From Rhabditophanes sp. KR3021 (Eukaryota; Nematoda; Chromadorea; Rhabditida; Alloionematidae): DNA of 64,000 nt. Below are positions 32,204 to 43,647 of the stretch, piece after piece. How positions within the stretch are numbered: the first letter of the stretch is position 1; the number at the start of each line of letters is the position of its first letter. Below the pieces are notes generated by a model, which was given only the letters and a program-made list of their open reading frames with translations, was not told the origin of the DNA and did not search any database. The position numbers and the translations under genes were made by a program. Location: the NCBI GenBank assembly GCA_963281155.1, contig CAUJLY010000001.1:7998001-8062000 (forward strand). The letters run 5' to 3'.

Positions 32204-33151
32204 ATGTTAGAGTTGCAAGAAATAATAGCAGCCACAAATAGAATCAAAAAATTTATTCATGTCACTCCGATTTTATGTTCTGAATCTATTAACCTAATTA
32301 TAAATAAAAATGTCAACTTTAAGTGTGAAAATTTTCAAAAAACAGGTTCATTTAAGGCAAGAGGAGCTTTGAATGCTATCTTAAAAGACATTCCTTTAGG
32401 AGTGGTTACACACTCGATCGGAAACCATGGTTTAGCTCTAGCATGGGCTGCTTCGATCGCATCAATTCCTTGCTATGTTGTGGTCCCACCAACCCTAAAT
32501 CACCTCAAAAGAAGTCAAATGGAAGCATATGGTTGTGAGATAGTTGAATCAGATTACGGAACAATCGCATCCAGAGAGTCAAAGTGTACCGAAATGGTGG
32601 CAAAAACATCTTTTAAATATGTGGATCCTTGCAATGATGTTGATGTCATGGCTGGGCAAGGTTCGCTGGCACCAGAAATAATGGAAAGTAATCCTGAAAC
32701 GGAAGCTATTTTGATTTCAATTGGTGGTGGTGGTTTGAGTGGAGGGATAAGCAAATATTTAAAAGGAACTAATGTGAAGGTTTATTGTGTTGAGGTTGAG
32801 GGGAAGTCCTTACAGGAAAGCATGACAAAAGGAGATAACTTGAATGAAAAGAGAAAAGATACTATTAAGACAATTGCCGATGGAATCAGCAGGATTTCTA
32901 TCCCCGAAGCTTGTTTCGCTGAGATCTTTGAAAATTGTGAAAAATCTATCCTTACAGTTAACGACAATGAAATAAAAGAAGCAATGAAACTTATTTTTGA
33001 GAGGTTAAAAGTCGTGATTGAGCCTACAGGTGCCGTTTCGCTTGCAGCACTAATAAAGTATAAAGACACTGTTTTAAAAGATATCAAGAATGTTACGTTG
33101 GTCATTTGTGGGGGAAATGTTAATATTGAACAAATTGGAGCTTTATTTTAA
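32204..33151 (+). CDS. Serine-racemase/dehydratase-like PLP enzyme with altered active site
   Basis: Single exon, 315 residues. The ATG at 32204 follows TTTTAG by four bases; an in-frame TTG farther upstream is ignored. Fold-type-II PLP features: Schiff-base Lys51 in FQKTGSFKARGA, the phosphate-binding GGGGLSGG, and CGGNVN near the C-terminus. The closest family by text is eukaryotic serine racemase (MAGQGSLAPEI, TIADGI, EPTGAVSLAA). In human serine racemase the substrate loop reads HSSGNHG, where the second serine (Ser84) is the base for D-serine formation. Here it reads HSIGNHG, so that residue is Ile72 (ATC). Racemisation by the usual mechanism is therefore unlikely; elimination (dehydratase) activity or loss of activity is possible. 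It lies 215 bp after the ZIC gene on the same strand. Confidence 0.85.
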   Translation: MLELQEIIAATNRIKKFIHVTPILCSESINLIINKNVNFKCENFQKTGSFKARGALNAILKDIPLGVVTHSIGNHGLALAWAASIASIPCYVVVPPTLNHLKRSQMEAYGCEIVESDYGTIASRESKCTEMVAKTSFKYVDPCNDVDVMAGQGSLAPEIMESNPETEAILISIGGGGLSGGISKYLKGTNVKVYCVEVEGKSLQESMTKGDNLNEKRKDTIKTIADGISRISIPEACFAEIFENCEKSILTVNDNEIKEAMKLIFERLKVVIEPTGAVSLAALIKYKDTVLKDIKNVTLVICGGNVNIEQIGALF

Positions 33152-34339
33152 CTTGAATTTTAGATTGTTTTGAGATCAATAAAAGAGTTTTTAGTTTTTG
33201 GTTGTATACTTTTTTGAACATTAAAAAGAGTACAAAGCAATTTAATAATACGAATGATATTTGATCTTTATATTCCTTGATTTAGTATCAAATCGCCACT
33301 TCAAGTCGATTTCTCAGAAATGTGCAAAAATTGTGAACATGCATCCAGATTCAATGAAATTCCAAATTCCGAACTTGGTAAATTAAAATTCAATTTAGTG
33401 TCGAAGTTCAAATAATAGACAGCATAAATTGACTTGGCACCAAACTACTCTAGTACAGTCTCTTCGTTGATTACCTTAGATGTTGAAGCGTAGGGACTTT
33501 TGGAATGGTACTAATGGCGCATGCTGTGTCATTTAACTGTTTTATATCTTTTCAGGCATTTATTGTATGACCGCTGTACGTAATAGATATCTTATTTTCT
33601 TATAGTTAAACCTGAATTTCCGTAAATTAGTATCTTAGTCTGTAACATTTAATCAAGCATTTTATATTTCTTGTAAGGACTGTGAGTATTCATTACTTAA
33701 AGTGTCATACATAATTGGTGAATATGACTTATCTGGACTATGTTCCAGCCAATTCTTAATGGTCAATTCAAGATAACAGATTGGAAACAATTTTGCGTTT
33801 TGACAAGCTTGTATATGTTTCCCCAGTTAAGACATGATTAAAGTAAATGTATTTAATGATGATGATACAATATGGTTATAGTTATATAATAGATTAAGGA
33901 TTGGGCATCTGATTCGAAGGGACTTCCTTCAAATTAGTTTACAGTGAAAATAAATATAACAGACACGAATAGATACATATGGTTGTTGCCTTCCTTCAAA
34001 AGAAGTTTAATTAATTAAATTTGGTTGAAACACTTTCTTTGAATAGGAGCAATGAAATTTAAATGTTTAAGCTTAATGGAACTGAAAAACTTCTAAAAAG
34101 AGGTTTAAGTTTGGTTTTAGACCAAAAAATAATATTCATAGTTTGCAGAACATGTAACATCTTAATTATTATACAACCAATTAACATTCTTTTAATCAAA
34201 GTTTAAAAAAATGTTTAGTGTTCGTTTGATTTTTGACAAATAAATAAATTTGTTCTGGTATAAAAGTCATCTTATACGCAGCTGGTGTACATTGGGTTTA
34301 TCCAAAATAAAATACTGCTGCTCATTAATATTTAATAGC
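33152..34339. other. Intergenic with repeat and a coding remnant
   Basis: An open stretch at about 33286-33414 plus (for example MCKNCEHASRFNEIPNSE) looks like a stray exon but has no partners. A dispersed repeat lies at 33604-33652. The remainder is AT-rich without a gene. Confidence 0.4.
33604..33652. repeat. Dispersed repeat (copy 2)
   Basis: AGTTAAACCTGAATTTCC and, after a 10-bp insertion, ATCTTAGTCTGTAACATTT match 18187-18230 with few changes. Confidence 0.55.
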
Positions 34340-35496
34340 ATGACAATTAATTTTTACATTAACTACTTTCTAAATTATTTGATTCCTAGAAAAATGCTGG
34401 CATGCACTTATTTCGAACCTCTATTTGCATGTTACGATGATATTGTATATCATGTAACTGACATTATGAACATTTTTTGTATTCTTAGTTCTGTATTAAC
34501 TCTTGGTTATCTTATAACACTTAAAGCTGAACGATCCCTAAGTTATGTTAAATTTTTAATTTATGTGAGGATTTACTATATTTTATTTGCCATATATGCT
34601 GGAATTATTGTAAGAATCAGATTAGCTTTGCCTTTTTACATAGGTATTTGTGCAGGACCAATTCGATTTTTTGGCGATATGGGATGTCATGTTTCAACGG
34701 TAAGTAACTTTCATATTTCTCCACTTAATTAATAATTTAGGGAGTTTTGTTGGCTCTATGTGGTGTGTATATTCTTACTTTATTTTTGGACATACTTGGC
34801 CGAAGTAATATCATGTGCAGAAAAACTACTTTCAACGATCATACGATGATTAGTAAAGTTATTTTACTAGTAGGAATATTTGCATTCGCTTGTATTATTG
34901 GGTTCTTTATCTCAGCTAAGATATCGAGAGAAGAAACAGAAGCATTATATTTTAAAGATAATCATGAAATCCTCAAAATATTCGAAGGTCCTAAAGTACA
35001 TTATACTTCGTTTGGTGGATCCAAAATTCATCTAATAATGCTTTGCATATTTTTTATAGCCGCCTTAACTATAGTTCTGGTTATATTTTTCATTTACACA
35101 TTTTTTAAAATGACAACCGTTTTTAGGATGTTAATTAAGCAAAATTCTATAGCGGGAAATGAAAGAAACTACAACAATATTTTAACTTATTATTTATGTT
35201 CCTTCATAGGGGCTGCTGTGTTTACAATAATACCAATATTTTACATTGTCATTACCTTAATATTTTTAAAAGCCCCTGAACATGTTTCCCTGACCTTTAG
35301 TACATCAAATTATCTTGTTGCTTCAATAATGTTTTCAATGTTAGGCAATAATTTAGCTATTTTTGTTTATTACGTAAACTTAATTAGGCGAAGAAAAATG
35401 TCGGTAGTTATTGTACCAACAAAAAGTACTGGCTTTACGAAAACTGAGAAGACTGTAAAAAATTTGCTTACATCTGGTTTCAGACTCACAAATTAA
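34340..35496 (+). CDS. Nematode-type seven-transmembrane chemoreceptor-like protein
   Basis: Exons 34340-34699 and 34741-35496 (41-bp intron, in phase) give 371 residues. I chose the ATG at 34340, one base after TTTAATAG; Met at 34394 is an alternative. Hydrophobic helices: IMNIFCILSSVLTLGYLI, FLIYVRIYYILFAIYAGII, an ALCGVYILTLFLDILG segment after the splice, VILLVGIFAFACIIGFF, LIMLCIFFIAALTIVLVIFF, FIGAAVFTIIPIFYIVI and a last one near NYLVASIMFSMLGNNLAIF. Helix count, the polar loop after helix 4 and the short basic C-terminus suit the large nematode serpentine chemoreceptor superfamilies. I cannot place it in a named family. Confidence 0.65.
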
Positions 35497-36074
35497 TATT
35501 CTAGAGTATATAAACACCTTATTATCCTTTGCAGAAATTTGGAAATGGGACACTTTTCAATAGAAGCAACTTCACTAGATGTTACTTATTGTAATAGTTG
35601 ATTCCTTAAATCGGAAAATAAATCAAGACTCACATATTGTAACTAACTAATATTTGATGAAACAAATTAATATTCTGATGTAACTAATTAACATTCTGTT
35701 GATTAAACGTAATAAAAATGCTTAGTGCTGTTTTGTTCTTTGACTAATAAATAAGTTTTGTTAAATATAAAAATCTTGTTATATACAGCTGATTACGATG
35801 CTACTTTTAGAGTAAAAAAGAAAATGAAATTTATTATCTCTTTTTAATGTCTCAATACTCTAATTCGGAATTAACTAAGAATTTAAAATCATTCTCAGCT
35901 AAATTATTTTTGTTTGTGTTCGGTGTAAATTGTTGTGATCTGAAGTTTATAAATAATAAAAGGTTTAAAAGAAACTGTATTTGTTCGTTTGTAGATTGGT
36001 TTTAGATTTATTTCTGAGTTTTGGTTTATTTTAAACAAAAAGGATGTTGTCTATTTTTGGATGGTTTATACTCG
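35497..36074. other. Intergenic, nothing recognised
   Basis: AT-rich 3-prime flanks of the receptor gene and the decayed minus-strand gene. Its last bases repeat motifs seen upstream of the receptor (TGTTTAGTGTTCGTTTGATTTTTGAC near 34211 and GCTTAGTGCTGTTTTGTTCTTTGAC near 35719), followed in both places by AATAAATAA. Confidence 0.4.
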
Positions 36075-37515
36075 TTATATATAACAAAAATATCTCTTTT
36101 TCTTTGTTAGATTAGCCTTCAAATGCAAATTAAGATCATTGCAAGTATTATAATAAACTGAACAAACAAATTTACGTCTTGTGCTGTCCATAATATGATT
36201 TGTGAAGGGAAATTTAGCATTGTAACAAGAACGTGATTTAATAGATGATTCTTCGGCTGTATAATATTTAATAATTAAACTTGACTGTTTTAATAACTTA
36301 GATTCATATATTTCTTGATTATAATATTCATTTTCATATTCGTCAAATCGATGTTCACTTTCATCATCGCTGTCGTCTTCATTTTCAACTTCTATTGCAA
36401 TATCACAAAAACTCGTAGTGATTTTGGCAAAATAAAATCAAAATTTTGATGACAACGAATAATAAGCAGTTGTAAATTTGTAAATTTCATAAAGAATGTC
36501 TCATTATACACAATTTTTAGATCTGGTGCTGATTTAAATTTGGATAAATGCCTGTTAATATTGTTCCACTATTTCCATCAATAGAAGAACAACCATACAA
36601 TGTTAATGATTCAATTGAGTTTGGCATTGAAAAAATGATTTTCTTTCAAATAATAAATTATTATCTGATATCCCGTGAACAATCATTTTTTTCAAATGTT
36701 TTACACATGCAAAATTTGAAATTACCAGTTCTAATTTTCGTTTACTAATGCTTCCAACATGAATTTCCATTTCATTGATACAATCAGGTATTTGAAAAGT
36801 AGAAATATATCTTTTAAATGAAAAACATTTTGTTCTGTAATTAATATTTAAGCTGTAATTAAAACTGGGTCCATTGCTTCTTAAAAAGTTAACATCCTTT
36901 TTATTATTATAATCTAAACAATATTTTAATTCTTTAAAAGATTTTTCAATATGAGACATATCCAATTCACCAAAACGAGAAGTAAGTAGCTTAAAATCAT
37001 CGATTGTAGTGAAAACTTTTTGTACTTTATACAATTCCTTCAATTTTTTCGAATATGGTTTGGACAGCATTGAAAAAAATCTAATTATTTGATTGTCTCC
37101 TCCAATAAACACTTTCACTACAAGGACGTTGAGAAAATTATGTCTAATTATTATATTCAACATGTTTAATCTACTCGTAAAATATTTTGAATACATTGCA
37201 ATGAAATATTTGTGACTGTATTTGTTTGAACACTGGATAATATTTTGAATGTTATGCTTGAGAATACCTCAAGGGAATCCTTAACTATATAATCGAAAGT
37301 AGAACCAGCAGAAGTAAAATATTATTGCGTTTCATCTTCAAAAGTACCAACTCCAAATGCCTAGTCATTTTTGCTTTTTTCATAAAAATTTGTACTATAA
37401 CTGTAATACGCTGAAGTCTTAACGAATAATTCCAATGAGGAATACGGTTCATTACTATGTTGAATTGATCTGGTATTAATAATAAATGTGACACTGAATT
37501 TAGAAAACAAAACAT
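36075..37515 (-). pseudogene. Decayed F-box/LRR-like gene
   Basis: Minus-strand coding traces in several frames. The largest (37196-36603) has alternating Leu/Ile pattern and ends near CVKHLKKMIVHGISDNNLLF. In the next frame, after a run of six A/T at about 36633, it continues as MPNSIESLTLYGCSSIDGNS, a leucine-rich-repeat-like strand. A third open piece with no start (about 36420-36075) is acidic (VENEDDSDDESEH) and then basic. Upstream, 37515-37200 has a frame interrupted by two stops. Several lesions argue for a pseudogene; a homopolymer sequencing error could account for one. The F-box/FTH assignment is a guess from the LRR-like texture and decay pattern. Confidence 0.45.
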
Positions 37516-38059
37516 GTAAATCCTGAACTTTCTTTAAAAATCGTGATTATAAATATAAAAGAAGACGTTTTTAAAGATGCATGCTTCTAGTCATCTTATT
37601 CAAATGTCCTCGTCATTATACCTTTTATTAGATGTACTTAGTATCAAATTTAAAATATAGCAAAAGCTAATGGAACTTAATTGTTAAAACGAATTCCGCT
37701 CAACTGGAACGAATCAACCTTGATTAATGTTGACAAAAAAGAAGTCTTGTAAATACATGTGCATTTGTAATTGTTTTTGATTATTATTTTAAAGAAAAAT
37801 CTAATATTGAGTTTCATTTTGGCATTTATTTAAATTACATAATTTCCTTTTCTTACAAGACTTAAAAAATATAAAATACATAGGTTGCAACGATTCAATT
37901 TCAAATTTTATCATAATTAAAAGACATTGCAAAATTAAACAAAAGAAGAAATGATATAATGAGAGATACATATTGTATAAGTAATATTATTAATTAAATA
38001 TTCAGAGGACAATTATTTATACCATATTTACATATTCACATTTTAATAGATAGTATGAA
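37516..38059. other. Intergenic, AT-rich
   Basis: No gene seen. It contains the 3-prime flank of the kinase gene. Confidence 0.5.
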
Positions 38060-39088
38060 TTACTCAAATAGAAGTGATATCGGTTCAAGATCTTTGTCCA
38101 TGGCTCGTAAGAAGTAATGTCTAAGACCAGCTGAGACAAACATTCGTTCGCGTGGATTGTAGACAAGCATGGCTTCTAAAAATTCTTCAAAATCTGTTGG
38201 TAAATTCTCTACTTTGTCAGATAACTTTATTCTAGTCCATTGAGGGAATGTTACAGAATAGTCACGGTACCTTTCAACCCCAGGCCATATTGAATTGTTT
38301 GGTGTTCCAAACATCTTGAAGATCTTGTATAGTTGGTCGATTTCACTGTCTCCTGGCAGTAATGCTTGCCCAGTGTAACATTCAAGTAGAATTAATGACA
38401 AAGACCACACATCTACACCTGTTGAATAAAAGTCTGCACCGAGAATTATTTCAGGAGCACGGTACCATAGTGTTACAACTTCATGAGTATAATTTCGAGC
38501 CGGTAACGATATTGACCGGGCCAACCCAAAATCTGCAAGCTTTATAGTACCAGAATTTGTGACAAGTAGGTTTTGAGGTTTTAAATCACGGTGTAGGACT
38601 CGACGGGCATGGCAGTATGCTAAGGCATTTAATAATTGATGAGCAAATGACTAAAAACAATAACAATGGATTAAATGTGCTTTTGGTCATTTACCTTTAT
38701 ATAGGGTAACGGAATCTTCCGGTTTTTGATCTTTTTAATCACATTCTTTAGGTCATTATCAATAAACTCAAAGACTAAAAACAACCTGGTTTCCAAATAA
38801 ATAGCATCATACAGTTTCACCACATTCGGATGTGATAACTCCTTTAATAACGAGACTTCTCTTAAACAAGTTGACGGTACCCCTTCCAGATCTCTTAAAA
38901 AGAAACAAAATCAAATGAATAAAATACCAACCCCCAACTTACTTATCAATCTTAATTTTCTTCAAAGCAACATCACAATTCATCTTTGCCCATCTCGCCT
39001 TAAAAACAACCCCATACGTGCCTTCTCCAATACGGCCAGAAGCATCAAACTCATTTATCCTACGCGAATTAATGTGACCTTTATTCAT
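38060..39088 (-). CDS. Cyclin-dependent kinase, CDK1/CDK2-type
   Basis: Exons 39088-38943, 38893-38695 and 38650-38060 (introns 49 and 44 bp) give 311 residues. Glycine loop GEGTYGVV with the inhibitory Thr/Tyr pair; VALKKIKI lysine; the cyclin-binding helix reads PSTCLRE in place of PSTAIRE; catalytic [11 protein letters not shown]; and the activation segment [15 protein letters not shown] with the CAK-target threonine. PSTAIRE is CDK1/2 text and PSTCLRE is a divergent form, so I call it CDK1/2-type without choosing. The C-terminal lobe ([20 protein letters not shown]) is standard. The gene is divergent from CMTR1, with starts 450 bp apart, so they probably share a promoter region. Confidence 0.93.
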
Positions 39089-39537
39089 CTTAATAGCACC
39101 TCAGATAAACAGATTAAAATATAAACTTCTAGATGACAAATATTCTTTTCTTGATTACAGTTAAATTAAACCACAACTTAGACTAAAAACACACACACCG
39201 TTAAAATGTCGTGGTGAGAGTTGGTGAGGGTGGTAACAGACGTTGGTATGGCGACTGTTTAGTCATTCTTCTAAGTCGCTTTGAACGTCATTTGTTGCTT
39301 TTTGGGGATGAATTTAAATGGGTATATATTAAGCTTTAATGCATATTACAAATGACACCACATTTGTGCTCTTTTATTTACATCCATACGTTTACTTCTT
39401 AACACTTTTATAACTCAGTAATTTCGTAATTTATCATAGAGAACTTATTAATTCCGTTATTATTTAATCGTTCCTATTACACATCCTTATTCTTCAACTG
39501 ATTGTTGTTCTTAATTTCAGAACTAATAAACGGCAAA
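39089..39537. promoter_or_regulatory. Shared divergent promoter, CDK and CMTR1
   Basis: 450 bp between two outward-facing housekeeping genes. TTAATTTCAG ends at 39520, 17 bases before the CMTR1 ATG, and probably marks a trans-splice acceptor. No TATA box or other motif stands out. Confidence 0.45.
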
Positions 39538-42468
39538 ATGAAAAGAGATGCCGCCGGCTCGATTATGAGCAAGATGGGTTACAAAGAAGGGCAGGGCCTG
39601 GGGAAAGAGAAACAAGGAATAGTGAAACCGATCGCTGCCGCCCCTCAGTTTGGAAGAGCTGGACTAGGATCCAAGTCAAGTATGATTAAGAAAGATTTTA
39701 CATTTAGTGACAAAGATGAAGTTAAATCAGTTGAGGAATATCCTACTTGGGTGTCTTGTCCTAAGGAAATGGCGGAAGAAATAGCAACTAGAATTCCTAA
39801 ATGTCCGAAAGGGACTACTGCTGCGAATTTTGAGAGTTCATGGTGGACGGTCAATGCACCTAAACATACAATTGATGACGAGACCAGATTCTGTTCAAAG
39901 GATACATTGACTAAGATGATCGAAGGTAAAAACATATTTGAAACTCTATCTGAACGCGAATTGAATAATGCAAGGGCGCGAGCAAATCCTTATGAATCCA
40001 TTAGTTCTGCTTTCTTTCAAAATAGAGCTGCTATGAAAACAGCAAATTTGGATAAGATTTATGGATGGTTATTGTCTGGAGATGTTAACGATGCTGATAG
40101 AAGAGCCAAAAATCCATACAAATGGGAACCTGACGATTTGGATAGTGAAAATGTGAATGAAATGAATGAGTATCAAAGGGAGACATATTATGCCAGGATG
40201 AAGGACCGAGACGAGACTCGCCAATTGACTCGAGTAAATGCCGATCGTGGAAAAGAGCCTTTCTACTTTGCAGATGTATGTGCTGGGCCAGGAGGTTTTA
40301 CTGAATACATGCTGTGGAGAAAAGGTTTCATGAATGCCAAAGGTTTTGGGTTTACTTTGATTGGAGATTGTGATTTTAATCTACATAAATTCACAGCAGC
40401 ATCCCCCTTATACTTCCATCCTTATTATGGTCCAAAACACGACGGAGATGTCATGGATCCTGAGAATTTAGTTGAGCTTCAAAAATTTGTCAGCGAAGGG
40501 ACAAATGGCAAATTTACTGATTTAGTTATGTGTGATGGTGGATTCAATGTAAAAGGCAGGGAAAATATTCAAGAAATCTTGTCGAAAAGATTGTACCTGT
40601 GTCAATTTATCTCGGGGTTGATGCTTAATAGACCTCGGACAGAAGAGCGACCAGGAGGTAATTTTGTGGTCAAAATATTTGACCTATTCACACCTTTCTC
40701 TGTTGGGCTGATTTATTTGATGTATTTGGCTTATGAGAAAGTATCAATCCACAAACCACATACGAGTAGACCAGCCAATTCCGAAAGATACTTAGTTTGT
40801 TCAAATCTATCTGAATGGGGACATACACACATCAAAGAATACTTGATGTTAATCAACAAAAAGTTAGATGTATTTGAAAAGAAAACAAGAGATGCCAAGA
40901 AAGTAAATCCCAAGAGATTCAAGGGTAACAATGGATTCGTCATTCCTAATACCGAAGCTGAAGACCACCAAGAAGAAGATCTTTATGAAATTGTGCCAGA
41001 GGAGATGATGTTAGATGACGAGCAGTTTCAAGAGTATGTTTTTCATTCAAATGAACATATCGGACAGAGACAGATTTATTACCTTGCAAAGTATCGAGAT
41101 TATGCTGCTGACCAATCTAGACTCGACAATGAGCAGGAAAGGTTGAGAAAAGCTTGCATGGAATATTGGGAGATCCCTGAAATGATAAAGGAACAAAACA
41201 AAAGAAACAACAGACAATGGGGTCAAAAGAATGATTGGGATAAGGAACGTGAATATCCTAATCAAATTTTGAAAAAGATCCTAAGAAAGTGTTCTGTGAA
41301 TTTTGAAGGACTTAGAAAATTCCTATGTGAACCGTTGACTCAAAAGTGCATCGAAAATGAATCACATACAAAAAGAATGAGGATGGAAGAACTTCGATTT
41401 AGAATTTGCGGAACAACTAGAGCTGGTGATCGTGGGGTGCTGATGGCAACTAAAGCTAATGTTTACAAATACAATTTGGATGCTGGAGAATTTCAACAAT
41501 TGCCATTTGATAAAGATAACCGTTCCAAAATTAAGATTATTCCTTTCCATTCATTGGTTATGTACGAGAAGGTGTATCTGTATGAAAAGAAGGACAATAA
41601 TAAATGGGAGCAAAGGGAAACCTTCAATTACAGGATCACTGACGCAGCTATGATTAGTGGAGATTACCTTGGCGATCAGCCATTTGATGTTCGTATTGCC
41701 GCAGTTGGTAAAATGTGCAACTCTATTTCAAAAACTCCTGGTGAATCAAATAGACTTGAGACCATGATCATGAGTGAGCGTGAAAAATACTTAAATGAAG
41801 AAGTTGCCTTGCACAATGGAGGAATTCCACCAAGAGGAAAAAAATTCTTGCCGCAACCATTGAAACAAGAAGATATGATTTTGTGTGGTGAAATTTATCA
41901 AGCTATTAGAATTCCTGGGATTAATCATAATTTGCCCGAACTTTCTAATCTCAAAGAAGAAATTGTTATCCACAAAATAAATGCACAGGAAATCGCATTT
42001 GTACCTGTAACTAAAGATTATCTGCTAAGAGTGAATGGGTTTAATGTATATGAGATCTTCAAAGGCTTCCTGTCATGCCATTATTCAGGGACATTAAAAA
42101 CAATGTATCTTTCAGATAGTAAATTAAAACGTAGTATTCAACCTGAAGTATTGAGGGCTAATCCAAACAAATACTATGGAAGCTTAAGTGACTTTTTCGA
42201 CAAAGTACGTAGTCAAGACGGAAACAACTTTTTGTGGAAAAGATTAAAGTATTGGGATTGGACTTACAGTAGCAATAATTCTATGGAAGCTAGCAAATTT
42301 CTTAATGGCGATGGAGTAATACATGGAAAGATCACTCTTAATTATGTTTTAAAAGAGGCTGAGGAAGAGAGAGAAAAGATCACGGCTCTTGGAGGTGTCG
42401 AGGATAGTAGCCGCAAAATAACAGATACATCTTTTTCCCAAAACCACAATTTAAATGGAAAAGCATAG
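39538..42468 (+). CDS. CMTR1: Cap-specific mRNA (nucleoside-2'-O)-methyltransferase 1
   Basis: One uninterrupted exon, 976 residues (human about 835). A G-patch domain near residues 6-45 (IMSKMGYKEGQGLGK) precedes the Rossmann-type RrmJ/FtsJ methyltransferase. The SAM-binding motif is DVCAGPGGF at 246-254. The catalytic K-D-K-E set is Lys167 (RAAMKTAN), Asp333 (VMCDGGF), Lys379 (VVKIFD) and Glu416 (ANSERYL). The C-terminal half is the inactive guanylyltransferase-like region; the final residues are charged. The enzyme methylates the first transcribed nucleotide to make cap 1, which matters for translation and, in nematodes, may act on spliced-leader caps; that last point is inference. The start Met is preferred over an upstream in-frame TTG because of the TTTCAG acceptor just before it. 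Confidence 0.96.
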   Translation: MKRDAAGSIMSKMGYKEGQGLGKEKQGIVKPIAAAPQFGRAGLGSKSSMIKKDFTFSDKDEVKSVEEYPTWVSCPKEMAEEIATRIPKCPKGTTAANFESSWWTVNAPKHTIDDETRFCSKDTLTKMIEGKNIFETLSERELNNARARANPYESISSAFFQNRAAMKTANLDKIYGWLLSGDVNDADRRAKNPYKWEPDDLDSENVNEMNEYQRETYYARMKDRDETRQLTRVNADRGKEPFYFADVCAGPGGFTEYMLWRKGFMNAKGFGFTLIGDCDFNLHKFTAASPLYFHPYYGPKHDGDVMDPENLVELQKFVSEGTNGKFTDLVMCDGGFNVKGRENIQEILSKRLYLCQFISGLMLNRPRTEERPGGNFVVKIFDLFTPFSVGLIYLMYLAYEKVSIHKPHTSRPANSERYLVCSNLSEWGHTHIKEYLMLINKKLDVFEKKTRDAKKVNPKRFKGNNGFVIPNTEAEDHQEEDLYEIVPEEMMLDDEQFQEYVFHSNEHIGQRQIYYLAKYRDYAADQSRLDNEQERLRKACMEYWEIPEMIKEQNKRNNRQWGQKNDWDKEREYPNQILKKILRKCSVNFEGLRKFLCEPLTQKCIENESHTKRMRMEELRFRICGTTRAGDRGVLMATKANVYKYNLDAGEFQQLPFDKDNRSKIKIIPFHSLVMYEKVYLYEKKDNNKWEQRETFNYRITDAAMISGDYLGDQPFDVRIAAVGKMCNSISKTPGESNRLETMIMSEREKYLNEEVALHNGGIPPRGKKFLPQPLKQEDMILCGEIYQAIRIPGINHNLPELSNLKEEIVIHKINAQEIAFVPVTKDYLLRVNGFNVYEIFKGFLSCHYSGTLKTMYLSDSKLKRSIQPEVLRANPNKYYGSLSDFFDKVRSQDGNNFLWKRLKYWDWTYSSNNSMEASKFLNGDGVIHGKITLNYVLKEAEEEREKITALGGVEDSSRKITDTSFSQNHNLNGKA

Positions 42469-43238
42469 ATACTATATCACTCCTTAACCTACTCATTTAT
42501 TTATTTACTACGCAATTAATTTAAATTGTTTCTTTTCAATAATTGTTATTTTTTTAATAAATTTTGTTATGCACACAATCACTTGCTTAATTTGTTTAAC
42601 TAATTTAAAATTGTAATAGCAATGAATCAGCACATGTTAAAATATTTATTCAAAACATGTAATTGTATTTATAAGAGAAAGCAGTAATTATTGTAGTTAA
42701 CATTTTTTACTTTAGAAATGCTTGCATCGCTTCTAAACTTTTCTTTCATTTTGGATACTTTGATTTACACATTGTGTTCTTGAATCATTTAATGAGCCTG
42801 TATCAATTGATTTATTAGAAGGAGGAGTGTCCATTAAAAGTTGGGTATTAAAACAACTTTTTCTCCTCAACCAAACCATAAAGAATATTACCTACCTCAA
42901 AGTTGATAAAAGCACTTTTGTTTGTTTAAAAGCGTTAAATTCCTTCACATCAAAAAGATAAAAAAATACGGTCTTTCGAATAAACACAACATTGAAGCTA
43001 TTTATCTCATATTTCCCTCTCATTTGTTTCGGCATAACATAGATCCATTCCATAGTATACATTTAATCTGTTGTGGCAACAAAGAACGTTGTGGAGTTTG
43101 GCAATTGGTTGGTGACATTTTCTTTAATTAAAGTTGGTATTGAACAATAAAAAGTAGCATCTCGTGCAAGTTTCGTTATATTTTGTCTGTCTTGCCATAA
43201 ACGTTGGTTGAGTAGATGGCAGAAATAATAAATATTGA
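42469..43238. other. Intergenic, no supported gene
   Basis: AT-rich 3-prime flank of CMTR1. Short open frames are present on both strands (42922-43131 plus, 43063-43284 minus) with no coding signature. Confidence 0.5.
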
Positions 43239-43555
43239 GAAGAATTTGTAAATAACAAATTCTATTTCGACTGTCCAAAACCACTGTTCTACGTCTTCAA
43301 AACAGTTCATGATTATTATCAAAGTTGTATAAAAGAATATTGTCCACCAATTACATCTGCATTTGATGGGCAAGTATATTGGAAAACAACAATAGAACGA
43401 AGTGTTATAGCAGCAACATTAGACAAATCATATGATATTAAAGAGCTTAAAAACAAGAAAGTTTTAAAAAGAATTTCATGAAATATTTATTGGAATCAGA
43501 ATCAATTGAAGTTGTGGACGATGATTGTGAGCCTGTTAAGATGGTTGCATTGTAA
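43239..43555 (+). pseudogene. Orphan coding remnant with frameshift
   Basis: Open without a start from 43239 to 43478 (for example FYFDCPKPLFYVFKTVHDYY and SAFDGQVYWKTTIERSVIAA). It meets TGA at 43479, while another frame continues from 43481 to TAA at 43553 as KYLLESESIEVVDDDCEP. The amino-acid texture is clearly protein-like and the frame change is again -1 (or +2). Family unknown; probably a decayed exon of a repeated nematode gene. Confidence 0.4.
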
Positions 43556-43647
43556 TTTATTCTTATATTATTAATATTTTTATAGTCCTGATTATTATTT
43601 TATTGTTATGGTTATTAATATCCCTTTTATAATAAAGAAATTTATTA

